Below the pieces are notes generated by a model. That model was not told where the DNA came from. It ran no database searches and saw nothing but the letters and a program-made list of their open reading frames with translations. The position numbers and the translations under genes are program-made. Below, piece after piece: positions 18,357-26,338 of a DNA stretch of 64,000 nucleotides. Every line of letters starts with the position of its first letter. Position 1 is the first letter of the stretch. Origin of the DNA: Gudongella oleilytica (lineage in GTDB: Bacteria > Bacillota > Clostridia > Tissierellales > Tissierellaceae); the NCBI RefSeq assembly GCF_004101785.1, contig NZ_CP035130.1:1302001-1366000 (forward strand), given 5' to 3'.

Positions 18357-19403
18357 TTAGTCTTCAATAAGGTCTCTCATGTCTCCCATGATAGCTCTTG
18401 GAACCGGCAGATCAAGCATTGTCTTAAGACCTGGCCTTGCATTGATGATATGAGGGATCATGTTTACGCACATAGCTATTGTTCCGATTCCTCCCGGAAC
18501 CTCTGGAGAGTTCACCAAATTGATGTTTGGAGTTCCTTTTATTATTACATAGTCTCCAGTTTGTACTCCAACTTGCTCTGGCTCGATTTGCTGCGGGTGA
18601 TCCATTTCTATCTTCAGTTCCCCATCGACATAGCCAAAGCCCTTCATGGCACAGCCTGCTACATTCCCAGCCTTTGCAAAGCCATATGGAGATTTTCTGT
18701 CTACGTCAGTCATTATCGGCTCCATTGAAGTAGTTACCTTCTCTACCTTCCAGCCAATAGCATCAGCGACCATGTGGATGGACTCGTGGAAGCCTACGTG
18801 ACCTGAAAGATGGCCTGTCCTTACGCCTTCCTCGAACTCTTCTTTGGTGATACCAATGCCCTGCTCTTCCATAACTGCAGGTCCAAATGGTGAAAGACTG
18901 TTTACTCTTCTTGCCAGTATGTGATCAACTTCTTCGCAGCATCCCGTCATTGTTACTACCAGAAGGTCCATAATAAGTCCAGGATTGATACCTGTCCCGA
19001 TTATTGATACTCCGTTTGCCTTGGCTATCTCGTCAAGCTTCTTGGCTTCTTCAGGTGATTGTGCCATTGGATAGGCCATTTCTTCAGCTGAGGATACGAC
19101 ATTTATTTTTTTCTCAAGAATAAATTTCAGTCTCTCAAAAGCTGTCTTTGTAAAGGAGTCAGTTGCCGCAAGAACAACGTCCGCTGCGCCTTCCTTGATA
19201 ACGTCTTCGGGAGTTCCAATTATTACATCAGGTCTGTCTCCTCTTTCGGTTTTGATGAAATCGTACATGCTCTTGCCAACCTTTGAGCCTCTTCCAACAA
19301 CTCCTACTATTTCAACACCCTTTTTCTTAAGCAGCATGTCAGCCATTCCGCTTCCCATTGCTCCTAGTCCCCAAATTATTACCTTTACATTTTCTTTTCT
19401 CAT
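18357..19403 (-). CDS. ord: 2,4-diaminopentanoate dehydrogenase
   Basis: 348 residues. NAD(P)-dependent oxidative deamination of 2,4-diaminopentanoate to 2-amino-4-oxopentanoate. The N-terminal Rossmann motif GLGAMGSGMADMLL is followed by GVVGRGSKVGKSMYDF, and the middle contains GTGINPGLIMDLLVVTMTG, as in dihydrodipicolinate reductase-like amine dehydrogenases. It is the first gene of the ornithine operon, with a GGAGGTG SD 6 nt before the ATG and a sigma-54 promoter about 46 nt upstream. Confidence 0.94.
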   Translation of the reverse strand: MRKENVKVIIWGLGAMGSGMADMLLKKKGVEIVGVVGRGSKVGKSMYDFIKTERGDRPDVIIGTPEDVIKEGAADVVLAATDSFTKTAFERLKFILEKKINVVSSAEEMAYPMAQSPEEAKKLDEIAKANGVSIIGTGINPGLIMDLLVVTMTGCCEEVDHILARRVNSLSPFGPAVMEEQGIGITKEEFEEGVRTGHLSGHVGFHESIHMVADAIGWKVEKVTTSMEPIMTDVDRKSPYGFAKAGNVAGCAMKGFGYVDGELKIEMDHPQQIEPEQVGVQTGDYVIIKGTPNINLVNSPEVPGGIGTIAMCVNMIPHIINARPGLKTMLDLPVPRAIMGDMRDLIED

Positions 19404-19448
19404 AAGACACCTCCATAAGTATTTACTACTTCCAACGGTATATACTTA

Positions 19449-19465
19449 TGCAAGTCCCGTGCCAA
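19449..19465 (-). promoter_or_regulatory. Sigma-54 (RpoN) promoter of the ornithine operon
   Basis: TTGGCACGGGACTTGCA on the minus strand matches the -24/-12 consensus TGGCACGN4TTGCW at every conserved position. It lies 46 nt before the ord ATG. Such promoters are silent without an ATP-driven activator, and the gene for one is adjacent. Confidence 0.95.
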
Positions 19466-19546
19466 CTATCAATCAATAAGAAATTCCAACATTTAAGCGT
19501 ATTATTATCAATAAGGTCCCGTAAAATTGTTGTTAATAAAATAAAA

Positions 19547-19588
19547 AACGCAAATATTTTTGCGTTTTAATGCATAATATTTTGCGTT
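19547..19588 (-). promoter_or_regulatory. Two candidate activator-binding sites (UAS); one is also a terminator-like hairpin
   Basis: Two related palindromes: AACGCAAATATTTTTGCGTT (19547-19566) and AATGCATAATATTTTGCGTT (19569-19588), 22 nt centre to centre (two helical turns). They lie about 80-140 nt upstream of the sigma-54 promoter, the usual place for enhancer sites. On the minus strand the promoter-proximal one is followed by TTTTATTTTATT, so in RNA it would also terminate the activator transcript. Confidence 0.75.
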
Positions 19589-20991
19589 TAATCTTTCCTG
19601 AGCTTATATTGAAGGGTTTGACGCTTTATTCCAAGATGTCTGGCAGTGTTTGAAATGTTGTGGTCGTATCGCTTCATTATTTCCTGAATTATTGATCTTT
19701 CGACATCCTCAAGTATTTCAGGCAGAGTTTCCTCTGGAAGTCTCCCTGACAGATTTGCTGTCAATGGCTTTCCCTTCGGTATGAAGCTGGATGTAATAAA
19801 ATTCTCTCTGTTAAGGACCTTATCCCTTGAGGAAACCATATTCATGGCACCCTCGATGAAGTTTTCCAGTTCCCTGATGTTCCCCGGCCAGCTGTAGTTT
19901 CTGAAGTCCTCCATCACTTCCTCTGAGACCTTGTCTATGTTTTTATTTAGCAGTTCATTGTATTTCTGAATAAAAAACTTTATTAGAAGCTTGAGATCAT
20001 CCAGTCTGTCCCTGAGAGGAGGTATATGTATATTGATTACACTGAGTCTGTAGTAAAGGTCTCGTCTTAGGGTCCCATTTTCAAGGCTAACCTTCGGATC
20101 CTCATTTGTTGTAGCAATTATTCTTACATCCACAGGGATGTCTCTAATTCCGCCTATCCTTCTTATATAGCCCTCCTGAAGAACCCTTAAAAGTTTTGCC
20201 TGGAGTGGCAAGCTCATGGAATTTATCTCATCCAGCAAAAGAGTCCCGCCATTTGCCTGTTCAAAAATTCCCTCTCTTTCAATCGCCCCGGTAAATCCCC
20301 CTTTCTCTGTTCCGAAGAGTATCCCTTCGAGAAGCGAGTCAGGTATTGCTGCACAGTTTTGAGCTATGAAGGTGTTGCCCTTGCGTACTCCGTGATTGTG
20401 GATGCTTTGGGCGAACATTTCCTTGCCTGTGCCTGTCTCTCCAAAGATAAGTACACTTGAAGCTGTTTCACTGGCTCTCTCAGCTATTTCCTTGGCAATT
20501 GAAAGGCTTCTGTTGTTCCCAATTATACTTGTAAAGTTATACTTTCTTATTTGAGGAGTTTTTTTCGTCTCCTGCTTCGTTTGTTTCAGCTCCTGCTGCA
20601 GTTCTAAAAGCTGATCTGATAGCTTTCTAAGATTTGTTACATCCTGGGCGATCTCCATTGCACCAATTACATGACCATCAGATATCAATGGAAGAGTGGA
20701 GCTGATCGTGGTGATAGAATGACCCCGATAATTGAAGTATGTCTGTGTGCTGTTAATTATGGGTTCTCCGGAGTTCATAACCTTGATCAGGGTAGAAGTA
20801 TATTCGTTTAGGCTGGGGAAAATGTCCAAAATGTCCCTGTCCATGACCTGGAAGATCTCCAGGCCTTCAAGCTCAGCCATAGCTTCATTGTAGACAATGG
20901 TTTTTCTTTCCTTGTCTATTACATGGATCCCAATATTCCCATGCCGCAAAATATTTTGCACCAATAGCTCATTCAGGTCTGCTTTCTTCAT
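19588..20991 (-). CDS. PAS-containing sigma-54-dependent activator, probable regulator of the ornithine operon
   Basis: 467 residues. PAS-like sensor domain (about 12-118), a short coiled coil (about 122-145), AAA+ domain (about 155-395) with Walker A GETGTGKE (184-191) and Walker B LLLDEI (251-256), and a Fis-type helix-turn-helix at the C-terminus (NISNTARHLGIKRQTLQYKL). The sigma-54 contact loop reads GGFTGA (231-236), not the usual GAFTGA. There is no receiver domain, so it likely senses a small ligand or redox state through the PAS domain. It follows nrdR by 12 nt with its SD (GAGGTGA) at the nrdR end. Control of the ornithine operon is inferred from position and the promoter. Confidence 0.9.
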   Translation of the reverse strand: MKKADLNELLVQNILRHGNIGIHVIDKERKTIVYNEAMAELEGLEIFQVMDRDILDIFPSLNEYTSTLIKVMNSGEPIINSTQTYFNYRGHSITTISSTLPLISDGHVIGAMEIAQDVTNLRKLSDQLLELQQELKQTKQETKKTPQIRKYNFTSIIGNNRSLSIAKEIAERASETASSVLIFGETGTGKEMFAQSIHNHGVRKGNTFIAQNCAAIPDSLLEGILFGTEKGGFTGAIEREGIFEQANGGTLLLDEINSMSLPLQAKLLRVLQEGYIRRIGGIRDIPVDVRIIATTNEDPKVSLENGTLRRDLYYRLSVINIHIPPLRDRLDDLKLLIKFFIQKYNELLNKNIDKVSEEVMEDFRNYSWPGNIRELENFIEGAMNMVSSRDKVLNRENFITSSFIPKGKPLTANLSGRLPEETLPEILEDVERSIIQEIMKRYDHNISNTARHLGIKRQTLQYKLRKD

Positions 20992-21003
20992 TATAAGTCA
21001 CCT

Positions 21004-21462
21004 CTATTTGCTTTCATCAAGTATTTTTTTCAACTCCTCCATGAAGGAGTTGACATCCTTGAACTGTCTGTAGACCGAAGCAAATCTTACATAGGCTACT
21101 TCGTCCACGTCCTTGAGCTTATTCATCACCATCTCACCTATTTCAACAGAGGTTACCTCATTTTCAAGGGAGTTGAACAAGTTTTTCTCTATGTCGTCCA
21201 CTATTCTTTCGATTGTGGACATAGATACAGGTCTTTTCTCGCAAGCCTTGATTATTCCGTTCATAAGCTTGTTTCTGTCGTAGGTCTGTCTGTTTCCATC
21301 CTTCTTTACTACGATTATAGGAAGTTCCTCGATTTTTTCATAAGTAGTAAATCTTTTGCCGCAGCCCATGCATTCCCTTCTTCTTCTGATAGCCTGTCCC
21401 TCATCGGTGGGCCTTGAGTCGACTACCTTTGATTCGGGAAACTCACAGTAAGGACATTTCAT
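21004..21462 (-). CDS. nrdR: transcriptional repressor NrdR
   Basis: 152 residues. Zinc-ribbon/ATP-cone repressor of ribonucleotide reductase genes. The zinc ribbon uses CPYC (residues 3-6) and CMGC (about 31-34) with RRRREC between. The ATP-cone starts at [20 protein letters not shown] and reaches VYRQFKD. The start at 21462 (MKCPYCEF) has a GGGAGGG SD 6 nt upstream. The group II intron ends only 18 nt before this ATG, so the ancestral promoter or the readthrough from ftsZ is interrupted by 1.8 kb of intron. Confidence 0.95.
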   Translation of the reverse strand: MKCPYCEFPESKVVDSRPTDEGQAIRRRRECMGCGKRFTTYEKIEELPIIVVKKDGNRQTYDRNKLMNGIIKACEKRPVSMSTIERIVDDIEKNLFNSLENEVTSVEIGEMVMNKLKDVDEVAYVRFASVYRQFKDVNSFMEELKKILDESK

Positions 21463-21544
21463 GTCAAACCCTCCCAATTAATCGAGTAGGGGAAAATTAA
21501 TTCCCCTCTCACACCACCGTACGTGCCGTTCGGCATACGGCGGT

Positions 21545-22798
21545 TCAATTCAAATAATAATCCAAACAACTAATGAGACCTCGCTTTGCGAGGATTTCTT
21601 TTGATATTTTACGTAAACCTGTGGTTTTAGCCACTGCCTGGTAATGGTTGTTAAACCCTACCGACTGTCTTACCATCCATTCCGGAGCACCGAGTTTTCT
21701 TAAGCCCCACATTCTCTTCTGACTGGTTTTCCACTGCTTCCATATCACGATACGGATTCTTGTACGCAAGTGTCCATCTATTCGTATCATATTAGTCTTC
21801 ATTTTACCTATTCGAAAGTAGTTTATCCAGCCTCTGATTACCCAATTGAGTCTCTTTATTCTATCGTCCATGCTGATTGACCATGAGCGTTTTGTGAGCT
21901 GCTTGAGTTTTCTCTTGAATTTAACTATGGAGTCCCGATGAGGCCTTGCCTCCCATTTACCATCCATCTTCACAAAACCAAATCCTAAATATTTTAGCTT
22001 TGTTGGTTCTGTGGTTCTTGTCTTTTCTGCGTTGACTTTTAATCCGAGTTTTCTCTCTATCCATTTTGTTATGGTGTTCATAACTCTGTTGGAAGCTGCA
22101 CTACTTCCTACTGCTATTACACAGTCATCTGCATATCTAACAAAATTAAGTCCTCTTGCTTCAAGCTCTTTGTCAAGCTCATTGAGCATGATGTTACTGA
22201 GTATTGGGGAGAGGTTTCCTCCCTGCGGGGTCCCCTCGTTGGTTTCTTCATATTTTCCTTTGTCCATCACTCCTGCCTTTAGATATTTAGCTATGAGTGA
22301 TTCTGTGTCAGGGTCTTGTATGATTTTGCCTACAAGGGTCATCAGCTTGTCTTGTGGTACATTATCAAAGAACTTCTCAAGGTCAATATCCACTATGTAG
22401 ATATATCCGTCATTCAGATATTCCAATAGTTTGATGACTGCCTGTTGTGCTCGTCTACCCGGCCTGAAACCATAGCTGTATTCGCTGAAATGTGGCTCCA
22501 CTATGGGTGTGATTACCTGCACTATTGCCTGTTCTATGATTCTGTCCATCACTGTGGGTATACCAAGTTTTCTTACTCCACCATTTGGCTTTGGTATTTC
22601 AACTCTTAGCACCGGCTGAGGTTTGTACTTTCTGTTACGAATACGTTCCTTGATGTCTTCCCAGTTTCCTTTCAGATATTCATCAATTTCGTCTACACTT
22701 ATGTTGTCTATGCCTCCTGCTCCTTTGTTGGCTTTTACCTTCTTGTATGCAAGCAGCATATTCTCTCTTGATAATATCTGTTCCATTAGTTGTGACAT
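21545..22798 (-). CDS. ltrA: group II intron reverse transcriptase/maturase
   Basis: 417 residues encoded in intron domain IV. RT blocks run from GAGGIDNISVDE through PKPNGGVRKLGIPTVMDRI and GFRPGRRAQQAV to the catalytic RYADDCVIAV, followed by block 7 and an X/maturase region (LNWVIRGWINYFRIGKM). No HNH endonuclease follows, as in class IIC proteins, which insert without second-strand cleavage. The frame has no internal stop, so the protein is probably functional. The TGA stop overlaps the first bases of domain V. Confidence 0.95.
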   Translation of the reverse strand: MSQLMEQILSRENMLLAYKKVKANKGAGGIDNISVDEIDEYLKGNWEDIKERIRNRKYKPQPVLRVEIPKPNGGVRKLGIPTVMDRIIEQAIVQVITPIVEPHFSEYSYGFRPGRRAQQAVIKLLEYLNDGYIYIVDIDLEKFFDNVPQDKLMTLVGKIIQDPDTESLIAKYLKAGVMDKGKYEETNEGTPQGGNLSPILSNIMLNELDKELEARGLNFVRYADDCVIAVGSSAASNRVMNTITKWIERKLGLKVNAEKTRTTEPTKLKYLGFGFVKMDGKWEARPHRDSIVKFKRKLKQLTKRSWSISMDDRIKRLNWVIRGWINYFRIGKMKTNMIRIDGHLRTRIRIVIWKQWKTSQKRMWGLRKLGAPEWMVRQSVGFNNHYQAVAKTTGLRKISKEILAKRGLISCLDYYLN

Positions 22799-23290
22799 GA
22801 TTTGTCTCCTTTTCCTGTTTTGCTTTCATGCATATCAACCTTACCTCCTGTGAACCCTTCGCTCCGTTACGTCTTCGTTACTGAGATTCTCGTCAGGCCT
22901 ATGCATTTACATCCGTAAGTCCATTTGACTTTGAATTGTTCAGTCCTTCCTTGTTTCCAAGTACTATGACCTCTGCTGACTTCTCATGGTTCGTTATTAC
23001 TACGGTTTTAGCCGCCCATGAGACCTCACGGGATAAGTCCTCTGTCTTTCCTCGTCTACCTGCCTGATCTACCTGCATGGGTTACGATTGCCTTTTGGAC
23101 TTCACTGCTTTTGGCCAGCTTATCCTCCATGCAAGCCTTGGTATCAGGTTTCTGTCCGTCAGGCTACGATTTCGCTATTGCTTCCTCTCGCCCACACCTC
23201 ACGATGTGAACCTTGCAAGTCGCTATAGGGTTCGTCGGCAACTACGCCCCTTGTGGACTTTCACCACAGACAGAAGGCATGCCCGTCGTA
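22799..23290 (-). ncRNA. 5' part of the group II intron ribozyme (domains I-III and start of IV)
   Basis: About 490 nt between the ftsZ end and the maturase start contain no gene. Segments such as GTGGTGAAAGTCCACAAGG and CGACTTGCAAGG are typical of domain I of bacterial group II introns. Small open frames on either strand here are not genes. Confidence 0.75.
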
Positions 23291-23291
23291 C

Positions 23292-23321
23292 CAAAATGAA
23301 CGTACCCTGAAGGATACGTTC
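23292..23321 (-). terminator. ftsZ terminator, target of the intron
   Basis: Stem GAACGTATCC / GGGTACGTTC (10 bp with one G-U, 23298-23321), loop TTCA, followed by CATTTTG and then the intron 5' end. Class C introns characteristically insert a few bases after such stems. Confidence 0.8.
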
Positions 23322-23329
23322 CCTGCAAA

Positions 23330-24430
23330 TTATCTTTTGTCTCTTTTTCTAAGGAATATTGGGATATCGAGATCCTCAACGGGGACCTCTCTTCTCTTTT
23401 GCTCCTCTGGCTCAGAATCCTTCTTTGCACCAAATATTCCGGTCTTTTGGTTCATTGTCGATCTATTCTTGATCGGGCTGTCTTCAAACCCTGTTGCAAT
23501 CACAGTTATCTTGATTTCATCAGACATTGAATCATCGATTCCCGCACCAAATATTATGTTTGCTTCTGGATCTACTGATTGTCTGATTATATCAGCAGCT
23601 TCGTTGACCTCGAATATCCCGAGGTCTCTTCCGCCAGTTATATTTAAAAGAACTGACTTGGCACCTTCTATGGAGGTCTCAAGCAATGGGCTTGTTATTG
23701 CTTGTTTTGCAGCATCAACTGCTCTGTTGTCTCCTGAGGCTATGCCTATTCCCATATGAGCTATGCCTTTGTCAAGCATGATCGTCTTAACATCGGCGAA
23801 GTCGAGATTGATAAGGTTTGGGACAGATATAAGGTCGGATATTCCCTGGATGCCCTGCTTCAATACCTCATCGGCCATCATAAAGGCATCTGCCATTGTA
23901 GTTTTTTTGTCTGATATTTGGAGCAGTCTGTCATTAGGTATGGTAACAAGAGTATCTACCCTGGATTTAAGGTCTTCGATACCCTTTTCGGCATGCTGTT
24001 GTCTCTTTCTGCCTTCAAAGGTAAAAGGCTTTGTAACTATGCCTACTGTAAGTATTCCCAGCTCCTTGGCTATTTCCGCGACTATTGGCGCAGCACCTGT
24101 CCCTGTTCCGCCACCCATTCCTGCAGTTATAAAAACCATATCGGCACCCTTAAGTGACTCAAGGATCTCGTTTCTATTCTCTTCAGCAGCCCTTGCACCG
24201 ATATCCGGATTTGCTCCTGCCCCTAGGCCTTTGGTTATTTTTTCTCCAAGCTGGACTTTTTGCTCAGCTCTTGAGGAATACAATGCTTGCTTGTCTGTGT
24301 TGAGCGCAATGAACTCGATTCCTCTTACGCCACATTCGATCATTCTGTTTACGGCATTGTTTCCACCGCCACCTACTCCAAAGACTTTGATTTTTGCAAA
24401 TTGGTCAACATCAACGTCAAAATCAAACAT
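23330..24430 (-). CDS. ftsZ: cell division protein FtsZ
   Basis: 366 residues. Tubulin-like GTPase that forms the Z ring. The nucleotide loop [13 protein letters not shown], the tubulin signature [10 protein letters not shown] and the T7 loop [11 protein letters not shown] are present. The C-terminus ends [14 protein letters not shown], the conserved peptide that binds FtsA/SepF-type partners. I prefer the second ATG (24430) because GGAGG lies 7 nt before it; the first at 24436 abuts the SD. It is the last gene of the dcw cluster. ftsA, usually just upstream, is absent from this window. Confidence 0.97.
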   Translation of the reverse strand: MFDFDVDVDQFAKIKVFGVGGGGNNAVNRMIECGVRGIEFIALNTDKQALYSSRAEQKVQLGEKITKGLGAGANPDIGARAAEENRNEILESLKGADMVFITAGMGGGTGTGAAPIVAEIAKELGILTVGIVTKPFTFEGRKRQQHAEKGIEDLKSRVDTLVTIPNDRLLQISDKKTTMADAFMMADEVLKQGIQGISDLISVPNLINLDFADVKTIMLDKGIAHMGIGIASGDNRAVDAAKQAITSPLLETSIEGAKSVLLNITGGRDLGIFEVNEAADIIRQSVDPEANIIFGAGIDDSMSDEIKITVIATGFEDSPIKNRSTMNQKTGIFGAKKDSEPEEQKRREVPVEDLDIPIFLRKRDKR

Positions 24431-24445
24431 TCCCATTCCTCCATT

Positions 24446-24808
24446 CTAGTGGTGCTGCTCTTCAATGTTATTTGGCTTGTTTTTAACTAACCATACTCTT
24501 CTGATCTTCGCGAAATTATCAAACAGTCTGCTGCCGAAGGTGAATATGGCAGCGTAGTATAACGGGAAGCCAAGCCTGTCACCTATATAGGCCAGAAATG
24601 CAGCCAGTATGGCATTCCCGAAGAAACCGGAAATAAATATCCTTGTGTTGAATTTACCTTCAAGGTTAGCTCTGATCCCTCCGAAGACTGAATCGAGACA
24701 AGCCAGTATAGCTACCGAGATATAAAGGGTGTAGGCCGTATTATAGGTATACGGCAGTAGAAAACCTATTACTGCTCCTATTAAAATCCCTATCAATGCA
24801 TAAAACAT
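24446..24808 (-). CDS. sbp: small basic protein Sbp (DUF1290)
   Basis: 120 residues with about four hydrophobic helices (2-20, 25-45, 60-80, 82-98) and a basic tail (KIRRVWLVKNK). It matches the small basic protein found between divIB and ftsA/ftsZ in Firmicutes dcw clusters; its molecular role is unknown. It follows the DUF881 gene with no intergenic gap (stop 24809, start 24808). Confidence 0.85.
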   Translation of the reverse strand: MFYALIGILIGAVIGFLLPYTYNTAYTLYISVAILACLDSVFGGIRANLEGKFNTRIFISGFFGNAILAAFLAYIGDRLGFPLYYAAIFTFGSRLFDNFAKIRRVWLVKNKPNNIEEQHH

Positions 24809-25534
24809 CTATTCACCCTCTTCCAATAATCCTGCGTAGCTGTATACAAAGTCACCATGGTATGCCGGGATTATTATCTCATCCTCAGCGTAAGGCTGAA
24901 GTCCGATGCCGAAAACAGTCCTCAAGGTGTCTCCATAGGTCCCCGGGGCGTTAACTGCAGCCATTAAAAGCTGAGGGTCTCCTATTGCCTTGATTATAAA
25001 GGGCGTACCAATACTCTTTCCATTGATCCTTATTATTGGGCCCCCGCATTTTATCTCTGAATATGACATCACCCTCTGGTCGTTTATGCTGATTGCTTCA
25101 GCTCCAGCAACCTTAAGGTCATTTATTATATTGAGTATGTCCACATCATGAATAATATCATCATTAAAGCTAAAGGACAACTCCTCCAGATCCATATTAT
25201 CAAACATTACAATTTGTATCCCAGGACCTTTAAGGCTTGTATAGCCTGCAGCCACCTTGTTCTTGTATACGTCATCCCTCAGGATGTCAACTAAATTTGC
25301 TTCCCCTTCTCCTATGCTTTCGAGAAGTCTGAGCTCTTCTTCCTTGGCAGCTATTGTTTTCTCAAGGTCAACTATTTCATTTCTTACGGAGTTCAGCTCA
25401 TTTCTTGCCGCAATTATGGATTGTATCGTCACAGGAGTTATTTGGTCTACATTCAGCTTCATCTGAGACGCTATTAGTATTCCGACAATGATACTGAATA
25501 TTCCAAGGGTCAGCTTTGGACTGCTTATCCTCAT
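24809..25534 (-). CDS. DUF881 family protein (YlxW/YlxX-like), copy 1
   Basis: 241 residues with one N-terminal membrane helix (TLGIFSIIVGILIASQM), a coiled-coil segment (about 30-70, SVRNEIVDLEKTIAAKEEE) and the DUF881 domain with VKGPGI-like LKGPGIQIVMFDN and AEAISINDQRV. It is extracytoplasmic and of unknown function; the family sits in division clusters of Gram-positives. The start at 25534 is supported by GGGAGGGG; a longer frame would overlap the upstream gene. It is a paralogue of the next gene upstream. Confidence 0.85.
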   Translation of the reverse strand: MRISSPKLTLGIFSIIVGILIASQMKLNVDQITPVTIQSIIAARNELNSVRNEIVDLEKTIAAKEEELRLLESIGEGEANLVDILRDDVYKNKVAAGYTSLKGPGIQIVMFDNMDLEELSFSFNDDIIHDVDILNIINDLKVAGAEAISINDQRVMSYSEIKCGGPIIRINGKSIGTPFIIKAIGDPQLLMAAVNAPGTYGDTLRTVFGIGLQPYAEDEIIIPAYHGDFVYSYAGLLEEGE

Positions 25535-25547
25535 AGCCTTCCCCTCC

Positions 25548-26276
25548 CTATTGAAGCTTCTCTTCAACTGGACTTGCGTAAATGAATTCCTTCACTCTTC
25601 TATATTTTGGTATTACTACGTTTTTGTCTTGTGTAAGATTTACTATATAATCGTAGTTCCGAAGCTGCCACACTATTCCCCACTTAATGCTTAGTGCAGA
25701 TTCAAGCGTGTCCGCATTGCCTATAGCTTTTATCACAATAGGTGAGCTGGTCGAAACACCGTTTATTTCAATATGATTACCGGCTCTAACTATTTCAGTA
25801 AAGGCAGTGTATCTCTGGTCATTTATACTGATTGCCTCGGCGTCAGCAGCATTCAAAACGCTTATTACCTGAAGGATCAGATCAAGCTCATCCACTATGC
25901 TAAAGCCCTCTCCATATTGGATATCCACAGGAGGATCGTTTATCTCAAGTACGATTCCGGGGCCTGACATGTCTGAATACCCGGCCAGCATTCTGTATTT
26001 CATTGCGTCCTTGTATAGGTTTTCTGCGTATATATCATCCTCGATGCCGCTCTTCTCATATTGCTCGATCTTGTCTTCCAGTTCCTGTATCAGCCTTAAT
26101 TGGGATTCTTTTTCAGCCTGAGCCTTCCTCAGGTCATTGGCAAGTTCTTGCGCTCTCTGAGTGGGCAATGCACCTCCCCCAATGGATTTATTTATTGTTT
26201 TGAACTGGATGGATAAAATTAGTCCGAGCAGAAGGGAAACAAAAATAAGGGCTGCTATCTCCTTCTTGTTTTTCAT
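25548..26276 (-). CDS. DUF881 family protein (YlxW/YlxX-like), copy 2
   Basis: 242 residues with the same plan as its neighbour: membrane helix (EIAALIFVSLLLGLILSI), coiled coil (ELANDLRKAQAEKESQLRLIQELEDKIEQYEK) and DUF881 domain (MSGPGIVLEINDP, ADAEAISINDQRYTAFTEIV). Tandem DUF881 genes between ftsQ and ftsZ also occur in other Firmicutes. The start at 26276 has AAGGAGG 5 nt upstream. No catalytic motif is visible. Confidence 0.85.
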   Translation of the reverse strand: MKNKKEIAALIFVSLLLGLILSIQFKTINKSIGGGALPTQRAQELANDLRKAQAEKESQLRLIQELEDKIEQYEKSGIEDDIYAENLYKDAMKYRMLAGYSDMSGPGIVLEINDPPVDIQYGEGFSIVDELDLILQVISVLNAADAEAISINDQRYTAFTEIVRAGNHIEINGVSTSSPIVIKAIGNADTLESALSIKWGIVWQLRNYDYIVNLTQDKNVVIPKYRRVKEFIYASPVEEKLQ

Positions 26277-26338
26277 TTTATCCTCCTTGCCGAAAGTATT
26301 ACTAACTATCAACTCTGAATCAGGAATGGTTATGCAGT

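Larger units (their letters stand above)
21481..23291 (-). mobile_element. Group II intron, class C-like, full length (about 1.81 kb)
   Basis: Minus-strand ribozyme with a 5' end GTACGACGGGCATGCC at 23291 (matching the GUGYG-type boundary except at position 3) and a 3' end CTACTCGAT at 21481. The 5' half holds domain I elements such as GTGGTGAAAGTCCAC. Domain V (GAACCGCCGTATGCC...GTACGGTGGTG, 21511-21546) contains a CGC at the catalytic-triad position, and domain VI (GGGGAATTAATTTTCCCC) follows. Insertion just after a terminator stem, the 417-residue ORF without endonuclease and the CGC all favour class IIC. Exact ends are inferred and may shift by a base or two. Confidence 0.88.

Noticed and set aside
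21545-22798. Reverse transcriptase as a retron or diversity-generating element
   Set aside because: Maturase region, domain V/VI and group II ends are present; no template/variable repeats or msr-msd structure are seen.
22860-23280. Small open frames in the intron 5' region
   Set aside because: They lie in structured ribozyme sequence, lack SDs and have no recognisable products.
23763-24449. Long plus-strand open frame (228 codons) opposite ftsZ
   Set aside because: It is fully antisense to a clear ftsZ, is Ser/Pro/Ile-rich without motifs, and has no SD. It is a shadow of ftsZ codon usage.
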